Notes: a model not told the origin generated them from the letters alone. A stretch of DNA of 64,000 nucleotides from JAFGCL01 sp964492335 (GCA_964492335.1 CAZBJX010000002.1:1-64000), one strand, 5' to 3'; numbered from the stretch's first letter, positions 28,813 to 38,826 are shown. Translations and numbers: made by a program.

Positions 28813-29200
28813 ACGCAAGCATTACTACGGGACCGGGCGAAGGAAGACCGCGATTGCCAGAGTGAGGCTGCTGCCGGGTGGCGGCAGCGTCGTGGTGAAT
28901 GATCGGCCGCTGGAGGAAGCATTCCCGGACGAGCCGCTGAGGGAAGTGATCTTCCAGGCCTTCAAGGTGACCAACACCCGGGAGAAGTACGGCGCGGCCG
29001 TGAAGGTGTCCGGAGGGGGAATAGCGGGGCAGGCGGGAGCAATACGCCATGGGATCGCGCGGGCCCTGGTCCAGGCGGATGAGGGGCTGAAGCCTGTGCT
29101 GCGCGAGCACGGCCTGCTCACCAGGGACGCCCGGATGAAAGAGCGCAAGAAGTACGGCTTGAAGCGCGCCCGCAAGGCTCCGCAGTACACCAAGCGTTAG
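28805..29200 (+). CDS. rpsI: 30S ribosomal protein S9
   Basis: 131 aa, starting GTG 28805. Has YYGTGRRKTAIARVRL, GGGIAGQAGAIRHGIARAL and the tail KKYGLKRARKAPQYTKR reaching P-site tRNA. Last gene of the cluster. Confidence 0.99.
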   Translation: MAERKHYYGTGRRKTAIARVRLLPGGGSVVVNDRPLEEAFPDEPLREVIFQAFKVTNTREKYGAAVKVSGGGIAGQAGAIRHGIARALVQADEGLKPVLREHGLLTRDARMKERKKYGLKRARKAPQYTKR

Positions 29201-29230
29201 CCCGGGGTCCGGCTAAGGGTCGAGTTCCAG

Positions 29231-29275
29231 GGGCATGGTGTCGGGAGACACGCTCTGCGTGGCCGGGCCATGCCC
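29231..29275. terminator. Nested inverted repeat between convergent units
   Basis: GGGCATGG (29231-29238) and CCATGCCC (29268-29275) form an 8-bp outer stem enclosing two small hairpins (TGTC-GGGA-GACA and CACGC-TCT-GCGTG, partly overlapping). It lies between rpsI and the convergent PGI/PMI gene. No T-tract, so any terminator role would be factor-assisted or structural. Confidence 0.45.
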
Positions 29276-29310
29276 GTAGGGGCTCGGGGGGAGGAAGCGG
29301 GGGAGGCGGG

Positions 29311-30375
29311 CTAGTCGAACTGGGCCAGCCGGGACTTGAGGGTGTCGATCACGGGCACCGGCGTGGGGTCTGTCCGGTTGAGCATGGCCAGGTAGAAGCT
29401 CGCGTAGTCGCCGAGCAGCACCATGGCGAGCATCTGGGCCAGGGCGCTGGTGCCGCTGGACTCCACCGTCTTGTGCTTGATCCCCGTCCTCTCCAGGATT
29501 TCGGCTGTGATCCGGTAGCGCAGGGATGTGCGCGGGTGAAGCGAGGGCGAGTGCAGCAGCACTACCATGGCCTCCTGCCGCACCTGGGCCGGCAGGGGGT
29601 AGCCCACCACGGCGTTGTGGTTCAGCTCCGGGAACACCTCGTGGAAGGCCCAGGCCTTGCTGTTCTCGTTGATCTGGCCCTTCCAGCGCAGGGCCACCTC
29701 TGACAGCAGCCCGGCGCCGTAGATGACCGCCAGACGGCCGAACAGGTCCGCCGCCAGTTGTTTGGCCTGGTTGGCATCGATGGGCACCTTCTCCCGGACG
29801 CTGTCCTCAATCCGCTTCATGACCGCCAGGGACTCCTTCATGTCGGTGGACTTGTCCTGGAGGAAGCGGAGGCTGTGGAACATGCCCAGCAGCGAGACGA
29901 AGCTGTGGGGGAAGGCCGCCCTGGGAGGGGCATCGTAGTCGATGGTGAGCACCGGGATGCGCTCCCTTTCGGCCAGGGCCTTCAGCTTGCCGCCGGCGGT
30001 CAGCACCATCTTCCTGGCGGGCGTGCGCAGGGATTCGGCGAAGCAGGAGAGGGTCTCCTCGGTATTGCCCGAGTAGCTGCAGAAGACCAGCAGCGTGTTG
30101 CGGTCCACATATGGCGGGAGGCCGTAGTCTCGATGGACCCAGACCGGCAGCGTGCTCTCCAGCATGGTGAGGCGGCGGACGAAGTCGCCGCCGATGGCGG
30201 ACCCGCCCATGCCGGCGATGACCACCTTCTCCACCTTGATGTACTCCCTGGGGTAAGCGAATTCCGTGGCGGCCAGCCATGCCCGCTGGCACTGCTCCGG
30301 GAACTGGTGCAGGTGGCGCAGCATGCCGGAAGGGTCAAGCTGTCGATAGGTATCCGGGCTTTCCAGTGGGCCCAT
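29311..30375 (-). CDS. Bifunctional phosphoglucose/phosphomannose isomerase
   Basis: Interconverts fructose-6-P with glucose-6-P and mannose-6-P. The 354 aa form two SIS domains with VVIAGMGGSAIGGDF, YSGNTEET (phosphate loop) and FPELNHNAVVG carrying the catalytic Glu/His region. This form is known from archaea and from some bacteria including Chloroflexota. ATG 30375, 3 bases after the phosphohexomutase gene, so the two are co-transcribed. Confidence 0.92.
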   Translation of the reverse strand: MGPLESPDTYRQLDPSGMLRHLHQFPEQCQRAWLAATEFAYPREYIKVEKVVIAGMGGSAIGGDFVRRLTMLESTLPVWVHRDYGLPPYVDRNTLLVFCSYSGNTEETLSCFAESLRTPARKMVLTAGGKLKALAERERIPVLTIDYDAPPRAAFPHSFVSLLGMFHSLRFLQDKSTDMKESLAVMKRIEDSVREKVPIDANQAKQLAADLFGRLAVIYGAGLLSEVALRWKGQINENSKAWAFHEVFPELNHNAVVGYPLPAQVRQEAMVVLLHSPSLHPRTSLRYRITAEILERTGIKHKTVESSGTSALAQMLAMVLLGDYASFYLAMLNRTDPTPVPVIDTLKSRLAQFD

Positions 30376-30378
30376 AGT

Positions 30379-31803
30379 TCACACCCCCAGCAGTTTTCTC
30401 CCCTCGGAGATGATGGAGTTGGCCTGCTCCAGGCTGGCGGCCTCGGCGTAGATGCGCAGGATGGGCTCTGTGCCGGAGAAGCGGATGAGCAGCCAGGAGC
30501 CGTCCGATAGAGTGAAGTGGTGGCCGTCCGCCGTATTGAGCCGGGCGACATCCAGGGGCCCGATCCGGGTGGGAGGCTGGCTGGCCACGCGGGCCATGAT
30601 CGTCTCCCGTTCGGCGGGCGGGAACTCCAGGTCCATGCGGTTGTAGTGGTGCGGGCCGACCTTGCTGTAGAGGTGGTCGATCAGCTGGGACGGCGACCGG
30701 CCGAGCCTCCTCATCAGGTCCAGGAGGTAGAGGCCGGCCAGTATGCCATCGCGCTCGGGCAGGTGGCCGCGGAAGCCGAAGCCACTGCTCTCCTCTCCCC
30801 CGATGAGCGCGTTTTCGGACACCATGATGGGGGCCACGTACTTGAAGCCCACCTTCGTTTCGTGGACGGGCACGCCGTACATCTTGCCCAGCTTGTTGAG
30901 CATGCTGGTGGTGGTGACGGTCCTCACGATAGGCCCGCGCTCGCCGCGCACCTCGAAGAGGTAGAGGGCCAGCAGCGCGAATATCTGCAGGGGGGTCAGG
31001 GGGTTCCCCTGCTCGTCCACCACCCCCAGGCGGTCGGCATCGCCGTCAGTGGCCAGCCCCACGGCGGAGCCGTTCTGCCTGATGGTCTCCGAGAGCCTGG
31101 TCAGGTGCCTGGCGATGGGCTCCGGCTGTATCCCGGGGAAGCTGGGGTTGCGCTCCGAGTTGATCTCGATGACCTGGGTGCGGCCCCCTTGGAGGATCCT
31201 TCTGAAGAAGCCGGACCCGGCCCCGAACATGGAGTCCACCGACACCTTCAGGCCGCAGCCCCGGAGGGCCTCGATATCCACCAGCCCCCCGATGTGCCGG
31301 ACATAGGCCGGCGCCGGATCGGCGTAGCTGATGAGGCCGCCGCGCAGGCCCTCCTCCAGGGGCATGATGCTGGCCCTGTCCGCGGCGATGACCTGCGGCA
31401 GCCGGGACTCGATCTCGGCCTCCACCTGCGTGGGGGCGCTGGAGCCGTCTGCCGACTTGATCTTGAAGCCGTTCCACTCGGCCGGGTTGTGGCTGGCAGT
31501 GATGATCACGGCGCCGGCTGCCTTCTGCAGCGTCACGCCGTAGCTGACAACGGGGGTGGGGGTTGCCTGGGGACAGAGACTGGTCTTGATGCCGTTGCCG
31601 GCAAGCACCTCGGCCACGGCCGCGGCAAAGCGCTCGGACGCGAAACGGGTATCGTATCCAACCACCATGCCGTGGCGGGCAAGTCCCTTGTCCCTCAGGT
31701 ACTCCGCCACACTCTGAGCGCAGTAGCGGACGTTGGCGAAGGTGAAGTCGTCGGCGATGATGCCGCGCCAGCCGTCCGTACCGAACTTGATCTTCGGAGC
31801 CAT
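30379..31803 (-). CDS. Phosphoglucomutase/phosphomannomutase
   Basis: Moves phosphate between C6 and C1 of glucose or mannose. 474 aa of the alpha-D-phosphohexomutase family: FGTDGWRGI, the phosphoserine loop TASHNP, the metal site DGDADRLGV, a sugar loop GGEESSGFGF and the phosphate-binding RFSGTEP. Together with the isomerase it supplies sugar-1-phosphates for nucleotide sugars. Glucose or mannose preference cannot be told. Confidence 0.93.
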   Translation of the reverse strand: MAPKIKFGTDGWRGIIADDFTFANVRYCAQSVAEYLRDKGLARHGMVVGYDTRFASERFAAAVAEVLAGNGIKTSLCPQATPTPVVSYGVTLQKAAGAVIITASHNPAEWNGFKIKSADGSSAPTQVEAEIESRLPQVIAADRASIMPLEEGLRGGLISYADPAPAYVRHIGGLVDIEALRGCGLKVSVDSMFGAGSGFFRRILQGGRTQVIEINSERNPSFPGIQPEPIARHLTRLSETIRQNGSAVGLATDGDADRLGVVDEQGNPLTPLQIFALLALYLFEVRGERGPIVRTVTTTSMLNKLGKMYGVPVHETKVGFKYVAPIMVSENALIGGEESSGFGFRGHLPERDGILAGLYLLDLMRRLGRSPSQLIDHLYSKVGPHHYNRMDLEFPPAERETIMARVASQPPTRIGPLDVARLNTADGHHFTLSDGSWLLIRFSGTEPILRIYAEAASLEQANSIISEGRKLLGV

Positions 31804-31825
31804 TGCGCTGCCGGCCCTCCGGCCG

Positions 31826-33046
31826 TCAGGACAGGCCGGCGTCGGCCTTCAGGGCCGCGGCCTTGTCTGTCTTCTCCCAGGGCAGGTCCAGATCGTCGCG
31901 GCCGAAGTGTCCGTAGGCCGCCGTCTGCTTGTAGATGGGCCGGCGCAGATTCAGGGTGTCGATAATGGCGCCGGGCCGGAAATCGAAGTGCTTGTTGAGC
32001 AGCTTCAGTATCAGGGCCTCGTCGACCTTGGCGGTGCCGAAGGTCTCAATGGAGATCGAGAGAGGATGGGCGATCCCGATGGCGTAGGCCACCTGCATCT
32101 CCAGGCGGTCCGCCAGGCCGGCCGCGACCGCGTTCTTGGCGGCGTAGCGGGCGAAGTAGGCGGCGGAGCGGTCCACCTTGGTGGGGTCTTTGCCGGAGAA
32201 GGCCCCGCCGCCGTGGCGGGCCACGCCCCCGTAGGTGTCCACCAGGAGCTTGCGGCCGGTGAGGCCGGTGTCGCCCATGGGGCCGCCGATGACGAAGCGG
32301 CCGGTGGCGTTGACGTAGACCCTGGTATTCTTGTCCATGAGCTTCTGGGGAACGATCTTGTTGATGACCACCTCGCGGATGTCGCGGTGAATGACGTCAT
32401 TGCTGACGGTCTCGCTGTGCTGGGCCCCGATGACCACCGCTTCGATGCGCCGGGGCACGCCGTACTCGTACTCCACGGTGACCTGGGACTTCCCATCCGG
32501 GCGAAGGTAGGGGAGGGTGCCGTCTTTGCGCACTTCCGCCAGGCGGCGGCAGAGCTTGTGGGAAAGCATGATGGGCAGGGGCATGAGCTCGGGCGTCTCG
32601 TTGCAGGCAAACCCGATCATCATCCCCTGGTCGCCGGCCCCCAGGCACTCGGGCTCATCGGAGTTGGTCTTGTCCCGGGTCTCCAGGCAGCGGTCCACGC
32701 CCATGGCGATGTCGGATGACTGCTCCTTGATGGCCGTGACCACGCCGCAGGTCTCCCCGTCGAACCCGTACTTGGCCCGGGTGTAGCCGATCTGCCATAC
32801 CGTCTCCCGGACGATCTGGGGTATCTCCACGTAGCAGTTGGTGGTTATCTCCCCCATCACCACCACCAGCCCGGTGGTCACCGAGGTCTCGCAGGCGACC
32901 CTGGCCATGGGGTCCTTGGACAGAATGGCATCGAGCACCGAGTCCGAGACCAGGTCGCACATCTTGTCCGGATGGCCCTCGGTCACCGACTCGGAAGTCA
33001 GCAGGTAAGAGTTGGACCTAATGAAGTTCAGTGTCATCTTCCTCAC
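31826..33046 (-). CDS. metK: S-adenosylmethionine synthetase
   Basis: Makes SAM from methionine and ATP. About 406 aa with TSESVTEGHPDKMCD, the loop GAGDQGMMIGFACNETPELMP-type region (residues about 120-140) and GGGAFSGKDPTKVDRSAAY (P-loop). GTG 33046 is 3 bases after AAGGAG; ATG 33037 is an alternative. A 114-base gap with no recognisable SAM riboswitch separates it from ahcY upstream. Confidence 0.97.
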   Translation of the reverse strand: MRKMTLNFIRSNSYLLTSESVTEGHPDKMCDLVSDSVLDAILSKDPMARVACETSVTTGLVVVMGEITTNCYVEIPQIVRETVWQIGYTRAKYGFDGETCGVVTAIKEQSSDIAMGVDRCLETRDKTNSDEPECLGAGDQGMMIGFACNETPELMPLPIMLSHKLCRRLAEVRKDGTLPYLRPDGKSQVTVEYEYGVPRRIEAVVIGAQHSETVSNDVIHRDIREVVINKIVPQKLMDKNTRVYVNATGRFVIGGPMGDTGLTGRKLLVDTYGGVARHGGGAFSGKDPTKVDRSAAYFARYAAKNAVAAGLADRLEMQVAYAIGIAHPLSISIETFGTAKVDEALILKLLNKHFDFRPGAIIDTLNLRRPIYKQTAAYGHFGRDDLDLPWEKTDKAAALKADAGLS

Positions 33047-33160
33047 AATCTCCTTGCGCTACCGCTCGCATCCGGGGGCCGCCCCAGCCTCCCGGGCGCT
33101 CGTCTGCTGTTGCCGGTGCACCCCGGCGTGATCGTGCGTCACGGGGGGCGCAGGCCCTCC

Positions 33161-34432
<1,272 letters not shown>

Positions 34433-34450
34433 GCATGTCTCCTTTCCTTG

Positions 34451-34511
34451 GCCGGCGCACTTCGAGTGCCCGGTGGCCCTCGGGCGACCCGGGGCCCTCC
34501 GGGGCGCCGGC
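34451..34511 (-). promoter_or_regulatory. Structured leader of ahcY
   Basis: On the - strand GCCGGCGC (34511-34504) pairs perfectly with GCGCCGGC (34458-34451). Inside are CCCGG-AGGGCC-CCGGG and GCCCG-AGGGCCAC-CGGGC, two hairpins with the same AGGGCC loop, and CACT-CGA-AGTG, which competes with the outer stem. It ends 11 bases before the Shine-Dalgarno. The layout is like a riboswitch, but it does not match the SAH or SAM aptamers I know, and GC-rich DNA makes chance stems likely. Confidence 0.4.
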
Positions 34512-34521
34512 GACGACCTGA

Positions 34522-34527
34522 ATTATA
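34522..34527 (-). promoter_or_regulatory. -10 element for ahcY
   Basis: A perfect TATAAT on the - strand in the ahcY/ADH gap, about 90 bases before the ahcY GTG. No good -35 is seen at 16-18 bases. Confidence 0.5.
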
Positions 34528-34550
34528 GCAGGATTGGAGGCCCGGCGCCT

Positions 34551-35660
34551 CTACATGACCATGGCTGCCCTGGAGACCAGGCCCTTGTCCTGGGCCTCGA
34601 AGGCCTGGTTGATCTCCTCCAGGGGGTACGACCTGGAGAGTATCCTGTCGTAGGGGTACCTGTCACGGGTGCGCGCCAGGAAGTCCAGGGCCTTCTTGAG
34701 GGTGTCGCGGCCGTACATGACGACGGCGATGATGGACTTGGAGGAGACCACCATGAAGGCCGGGTCGGTCTCGAAGGTCCCGTGCATGAGGCTGATGTTC
34801 CCGATCTCCAGCAGGCGCCCGCCGTTGGCCAGCATGTCCAGCCCCTCCGGGATCACCTTGGGAGAGCCCACCAGCTCGGCCACCACGTCCACCCCCCAGC
34901 CGTGCGTCAGCTCCTTGACCCGGGCCGCCCGCTCCTGTGGCGTCTGGAACTGCTTCATGTCGACCGTCTCGTCGGCCCCGAAGGCGCGGGCCAGCTCCAG
35001 CCGCTGGTCAATGGCGTCGATGACGATGACCCTGGAGGCGCCCATCTCCCTGGCCACGGCGGTGGCGTAGATGCCCAGCCCCCCCGCGCCCTGGATGGCG
35101 ATGGTCTCCCCGAAGCTGAAGTTGGCCCTCTCCAGGCCGTAGATCATCTCGGAGAGGGCGCAGTTGATCGGGGACACCAGCATGTCGGGCAGCCCGTCCG
35201 GGACCTTGAATATGGTGTGGTCCGGCCTCACGTAGTAGTAGTCGGCGTACGGGCCGGTGAAGTGGGGCGGCGACTCGCAGGGCCCCATATACATCATGTT
35301 CATGGGGCACTCCGCGTGGCGCCCCTTGAGGCAGGCCGGGCAGCGCCCGCAGGGGTAGAAGTACGTCCACACCACCCTGTCCCCCTCCTTGAGAGGCTGG
35401 CCGGCGGAGTCGGTGGATATCCCCGCCCCCAGGGCGGCCACCGTGCCGGTCGCCTCATGGCCCAGGATGGTCGGCAGGGCCGCGCCCAGGATGCCGAGGT
35501 CCATGTCGCCGCGCCACATGTGCAGGTCCGAGCCGCAGATGTTGGCCACGGCCACCTTCACCAGGACCGCGCCGGGCTCGGGGTCCGGCACCGGGTACTC
35601 CTTGATCTCGAAGGGGATGCCGAGTCCCTTGTAGACCGCTGCTCTTCCCGTTCTGGCCAT
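34551..35660 (-). CDS. Zinc-dependent alcohol dehydrogenase (MDR family)
   Basis: 369 aa. Catalytic-zinc motifs CGSDLH and GHEATG, the four-cysteine structural zinc site CGRCPACLKGRHAEC, and the Rossmann motif QGAGGLGIYATA are all present, so it is an NAD(P)-linked alcohol or polyol dehydrogenase. The substrate is unknown. ATG 35660 follows AAGGAGG. It sits between the methionine-salvage genes and ahcY; a role in reducing an aldehyde from methylthioribose breakdown is possible but is inference. Confidence 0.9.
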   Translation of the reverse strand: MARTGRAAVYKGLGIPFEIKEYPVPDPEPGAVLVKVAVANICGSDLHMWRGDMDLGILGAALPTILGHEATGTVAALGAGISTDSAGQPLKEGDRVVWTYFYPCGRCPACLKGRHAECPMNMMYMGPCESPPHFTGPYADYYYVRPDHTIFKVPDGLPDMLVSPINCALSEMIYGLERANFSFGETIAIQGAGGLGIYATAVAREMGASRVIVIDAIDQRLELARAFGADETVDMKQFQTPQERAARVKELTHGWGVDVVAELVGSPKVIPEGLDMLANGGRLLEIGNISLMHGTFETDPAFMVVSSKSIIAVVMYGRDTLKKALDFLARTRDRYPYDRILSRSYPLEEINQAFEAQDKGLVSRAAMVM

Positions 35661-35704
35661 CTCCTGTACCTCCTTCTTCCATGTCGTGTCCTGCTAGAAG
35701 GTGG

Positions 35705-35746
35705 CGCTGATGCGGGGCGGCGCTGTCTGCGCGCCGCGCATCAGCG
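35705..35746 (-). terminator. Long hairpin after the MetE-like gene
   Basis: Perfect 10-bp arms CGCTGATGCG (35705-35714) and CGCATCAGCG (35737-35746) with an imperfect inner stem; the arms overlap the stop codon of the upstream gene (35741-35743). No clear T-tract. It may end or process the mtnA-mtnP-MetE-like transcript. Confidence 0.5.
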
Positions 35747-36775
35747 GTCCTTCAGGTGACGGGACCGCATCCCGTCTGAGAGCTGCGCCAGGAGGGCCAG
35801 CGCCTGCTCCGCCGCCTCCGGCGAGACCGACGCCAGGCCGCAGGAGGGGGTGACCAGCGACTGCTCTACCAGGAGCGCGAGAGTTGTGTCCTCCGCGACG
35901 AAGGCGGCCATGGTCTCCTCGAGGCGGTCCCTGAGGCTGGCCGGGCCCTCCCGGGCCAGGTGCTCCTCGTCGTTGGGGACGATGCCCCAGGCCACGGCGC
36001 CTCCCCTCTTGATGAAAGACCGGACCTGGGGCGCGTAGGCGGCCAGGGACCCGGCGTAGCTGAAGGCGTCGAAGCTCAGGATGTCGATGGGCAGCTCCAG
36101 CAGCAGTGACCAGTCCGTGTTGCCGCAGCAGTGCAGGCCCTTGAGGCCGCCGATGCCGCCGAGGGTTTCTTCCAGGAGGCCTCTGACCCTGTCCGGCGGG
36201 AGGGAAACGAAGGCCGATCCCAGTGAGGTCAGGTATGGCTCATCCAGGAAGATGATGACATCCCGGCATACCCGGGAGAGCTCCCGGTACTGCCAGGCCG
36301 CCTTCAGGCGCAGATGCATGGCGATGGCCTCGGCCAGCGTGTCGTCATAGATGGCCCACTGGTCCCCGTCGGCCACGGCCAGGCCCCAGCTGATGGGCCC
36401 CGTGACCTGCCCCTTGAGCGCGGTTGCCCTGTCCGCCCGCGCCGAAAGGAGGGCGTGCAGGCCGGCCGCGTATTCGGGGCTGGTGCCCCAGGCGGAGAGG
36501 TCGTTGGCGCCATGCGCGGCCCAGAGGCGCTCCAGCCCGCCGTCGATGTCCTGCGAGCGGTCGATGTAGATGCGGGCATCTTCGATCACCACGCCGGGGA
36601 AGTTCTCGCTGTACTGGGCGTACATGCTCTCCCTTGGCGTGCGCCCCGGGAGCTGAGGCCAGGCGGGCAGGGCCGGCAGGTGGCGCAGCACCGCGCGGCA
36701 CGCTTCATCCGGGCTGGTGTGGGGCATGCTGCCGATCATAGTGGGCAGGCAGCCGAAGCTGGTCTTGGCGGTCAT
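35741..36775 (-). CDS. Core MetE-like methionine synthase candidate
   Basis: 344 aa, corresponding to only the C-terminal catalytic barrel of cobalamin-independent methionine synthase. The zinc ligands are recognisable: His215 and Cys217 in HCCGNTDW and Cys312 in TPSCGL. The N-terminal, folate-associated half of MetE is absent. Such short proteins are known as folate-independent methionine synthases in some anaerobes, thought to take methyl groups from corrinoid proteins. ATG 36775 follows GGAGGGG. It is 14 bases after mtnP and near ahcY and metK, which supports homocysteine methylation. A uroporphyrinogen-decarboxylase-type methyltransferase is the alternative. Confidence 0.78.
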   Translation of the reverse strand: MTAKTSFGCLPTMIGSMPHTSPDEACRAVLRHLPALPAWPQLPGRTPRESMYAQYSENFPGVVIEDARIYIDRSQDIDGGLERLWAAHGANDLSAWGTSPEYAAGLHALLSARADRATALKGQVTGPISWGLAVADGDQWAIYDDTLAEAIAMHLRLKAAWQYRELSRVCRDVIIFLDEPYLTSLGSAFVSLPPDRVRGLLEETLGGIGGLKGLHCCGNTDWSLLLELPIDILSFDAFSYAGSLAAYAPQVRSFIKRGGAVAWGIVPNDEEHLAREGPASLRDRLEETMAAFVAEDTTLALLVEQSLVTPSCGLASVSPEAAEQALALLAQLSDGMRSRHLKDR

Positions 36776-36789
36776 CAGTCCCCTCCACC

Positions 36790-37653
36790 CTATTGTACAT
36801 ACTTCCGGACCAGCGGGGCCAACTCCTGCTTCACGCCGGCGGTGATGTGCGGGCGGGGGGTGATGATGGCGTCCTGGAGGGCGCTGCCGCACCCGCAGTC
36901 GCGTTTCCCGTCCGCGGTCTCGATGGCCTCCTGCACGATGCTCCTGGCCGTGTCGGCGTTGCGTTGCAGGTTGGCCACCACCATCTCCACGCACACTGCC
37001 TCGGCGCTTTCGTGCCAGCAATCGTAGTCGGTCACGAAGGCCAGGGTGGCGTAGCACATCTCGGCCTCCCTGGCCAGCTTGGCCTCCGGCAGGGCGGTCA
37101 TGCCCACGATGCTGGCCCCCCATGAGCGGTAGAGGTGCGATTCCGCCCTGGTGGAGAAGGCCGGGCCTTCCATGACCACGCAGGTCCCTCCGAGGCGGGC
37201 GGGGGCGCCCAGCCTCTGCGCCGTTTCGTAGAGTATGCGGCTGAGGTGGGGGCAGAAGGGCTCGGCGAAGCCGATGTGCGCCACCAACCCCCGGCCGAAG
37301 AAGGTGCTGGCCCTGCCCCGGGTGCGGTCGATGACCTGGTCCGGGATGACCAGGTCCAGGGGGTGGATGTCCTCCTTCAGGCTGCCCACGGCGCTGACGG
37401 AGATGATGCGCTCGACTCCCAGCAGCTTCAGCGCGAAGATGTTGGCCCGCGCCGGCAGCTGGCCGGGGCTGAAGTGGTGCCACCTACCGTGCCGGGGGAG
37501 GAAGGCCACGGGGACCCCCCGGAGGGCCCCGGTGACGATCAGGTCGCTGGGCTCGCCGAACGGGGTGTCGACCCTGGTCTCCCTGATGTCGGAGAGCCCG
37601 CTGATCTCGTAGAGGCCGCTGCCTCCGATGACTCCGATCCTGGCTTCAACCAC
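36790..37653 (-). CDS. mtnP: S-methyl-5'-thioadenosine phosphorylase
   Basis: Cleaves MTA to adenine and methylthioribose-1-P. 287 aa with IGVIGGSGLYE, the phosphate-site LPRHGRWHHFSP, EGPAFSTRAE and GMTALPEA. GTG 37653 lies 5 bases after AAGGAGG and 14 bases after mtnA. Confidence 0.95.
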   Translation of the reverse strand: MVEARIGVIGGSGLYEISGLSDIRETRVDTPFGEPSDLIVTGALRGVPVAFLPRHGRWHHFSPGQLPARANIFALKLLGVERIISVSAVGSLKEDIHPLDLVIPDQVIDRTRGRASTFFGRGLVAHIGFAEPFCPHLSRILYETAQRLGAPARLGGTCVVMEGPAFSTRAESHLYRSWGASIVGMTALPEAKLAREAEMCYATLAFVTDYDCWHESAEAVCVEMVVANLQRNADTARSIVQEAIETADGKRDCGCGSALQDAIITPRPHITAGVKQELAPLVRKYVQ

Positions 37654-37667
37654 AGGGTCCTCCTTAT

Positions 37668-38708
37668 CTAGCGGTCCGGCGCCGCTGCGAAGAGGGCGGC
37701 GATGCCGGCCTGGCAGGGCGCGGTTACCATGCCGCGCTCGGTGATGATGGCCCCGATGTAGCGGTGGGGCGTGACGTCGAAGGCCGGGTTGGCCACCCTC
37801 ACCCCCGGCGCCGCCACCGGGATGCCGCCGATCCGGGTCACCTCCTCCGGAGGCCTCTCTTCGATGGGGATCCCGTCGCCCGACGGCAGGGAGCGGTCGA
37901 TGGTGGACAGCGGGGCGGCGACATAGAAGGGCACGCCGTTCTCCCGGGCCAGCACCGCCAGGGTGTAGGTGCCGATCTTGTTGGCCGTGTCCCCGTTGGC
38001 GGCAATGCGGTCGGCCCCCACGATGGCGCAGTCTACCCTCCCGCGGGCCAGGAAGTGCCCGGCCATGGAATCGGTGATGAGGGTCACCGGGATGCCGTCC
38101 TGCATCAGCTCCCAGGCGGTGAGGCGGGCCCCCTGGAGAAGGGGGCGGGTCTCGGTGGCTATGACCTCGATCCTCTTGCCCTGCGCCCTGGCAGCCCTGA
38201 GGACGCCCAGGGCCGTTCCGTACCCGCCGGTGGCCAGGGCCCCGGCATTGCAGTGGGTGAGCACTGTGAAGCCGTCCCCGATCAGCTTCGCGCCGATCCC
38301 GGAAAGCTTCCTGGTGGACTCCCTCTCTCCCTGGTGGATGGCGATGGCTTCCGCTACCAGGGCGGCTTTGATGGAGGCGACGTCCGGGCTGCGCCGGGCC
38401 GCCGCCAATACACGGTCCAGCGCCCAGCGCAGGTTCACGGCGGTCGGCCGGGTGGCGGCCAGCACGTTGGCCTTCCGGTCCAGCTCCGCGAGCGCTCCGG
38501 GGGGGCTGTCAGCCTCGATGGCCTGCCCGCACAGGGCCAGGCCGTAGGCTCCGGCGATGCCGATGAGCGGCGCCCCCCGTATGCGCAGCACCCCGATGGC
38601 CTCGGCCACCTCGTCCAGGCGCGTCAGGCGGAGGTGCGCCACTTCGTGGGGCAGCCGCGACTGGTCCAGTATCCTGATGGAGTCGCCCGTCCACTCCAAG
38701 GGTTCCAT
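37668..38708 (-). CDS. mtnA: Methylthioribose-1-phosphate isomerase
   Basis: Converts methylthioribose-1-P to methylthioribulose-1-P. 346 aa with ILDQSRLP, RGAPLIGIAGAYG, THCNAGALATGGYGTALG (catalytic Cys region), VGADRIAANGD and NKIGTYTLA. ATG 38708 fits the family start; GTG 38726 is possible, and neither has a clear Shine-Dalgarno. The later salvage genes mtnB, mtnC and mtnD are not present, so the product may enter another route. Confidence 0.95.
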   Translation of the reverse strand: MEPLEWTGDSIRILDQSRLPHEVAHLRLTRLDEVAEAIGVLRIRGAPLIGIAGAYGLALCGQAIEADSPPGALAELDRKANVLAATRPTAVNLRWALDRVLAAARRSPDVASIKAALVAEAIAIHQGERESTRKLSGIGAKLIGDGFTVLTHCNAGALATGGYGTALGVLRAARAQGKRIEVIATETRPLLQGARLTAWELMQDGIPVTLITDSMAGHFLARGRVDCAIVGADRIAANGDTANKIGTYTLAVLARENGVPFYVAAPLSTIDRSLPSGDGIPIEERPPEEVTRIGGIPVAAPGVRVANPAFDVTPHRYIGAIITERGMVTAPCQAGIAALFAAAPDR

Positions 38709-38766
38709 CGGGGATAAGTTTACCACTTCGGGAGGCGCCTTGAGAAAGCGACGGATTCGGATGGTC

Positions 38767-38790
38767 TGTCGCTGTCAAGCGGCAGCGACA
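38767..38790. promoter_or_regulatory. Palindromic operator candidate, mtnA/marR gap
   Basis: TGTCGCTG (38767-38774) and CAGCGACA (38783-38790) are perfect inverted arms around 8 bases. The site lies 6 bases upstream of the marR -35 and includes a TTGACA on the mtnA strand. Size and place suit a MarR dimer site acting on both divergent genes. Confidence 0.55.
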
Positions 38791-38796
38791 ATGGTC

Positions 38797-38826
38797 TTGA
38801 TGGGGGGCCCGTTCGTGTGATATAAT
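38797..38826 (+). promoter_or_regulatory. marR promoter
   Basis: TTGATG (38797-38802), 18 bases, TATAAT (38821-38826). Expected start near 38833. Confidence 0.7.

Noticed and set aside
33047..33160. SAM riboswitch before metK
   Set aside because: The gap is GC-rich and can form stems, but I find none of the conserved SAM-I, SAM-II or SAM/SAH core sequences.
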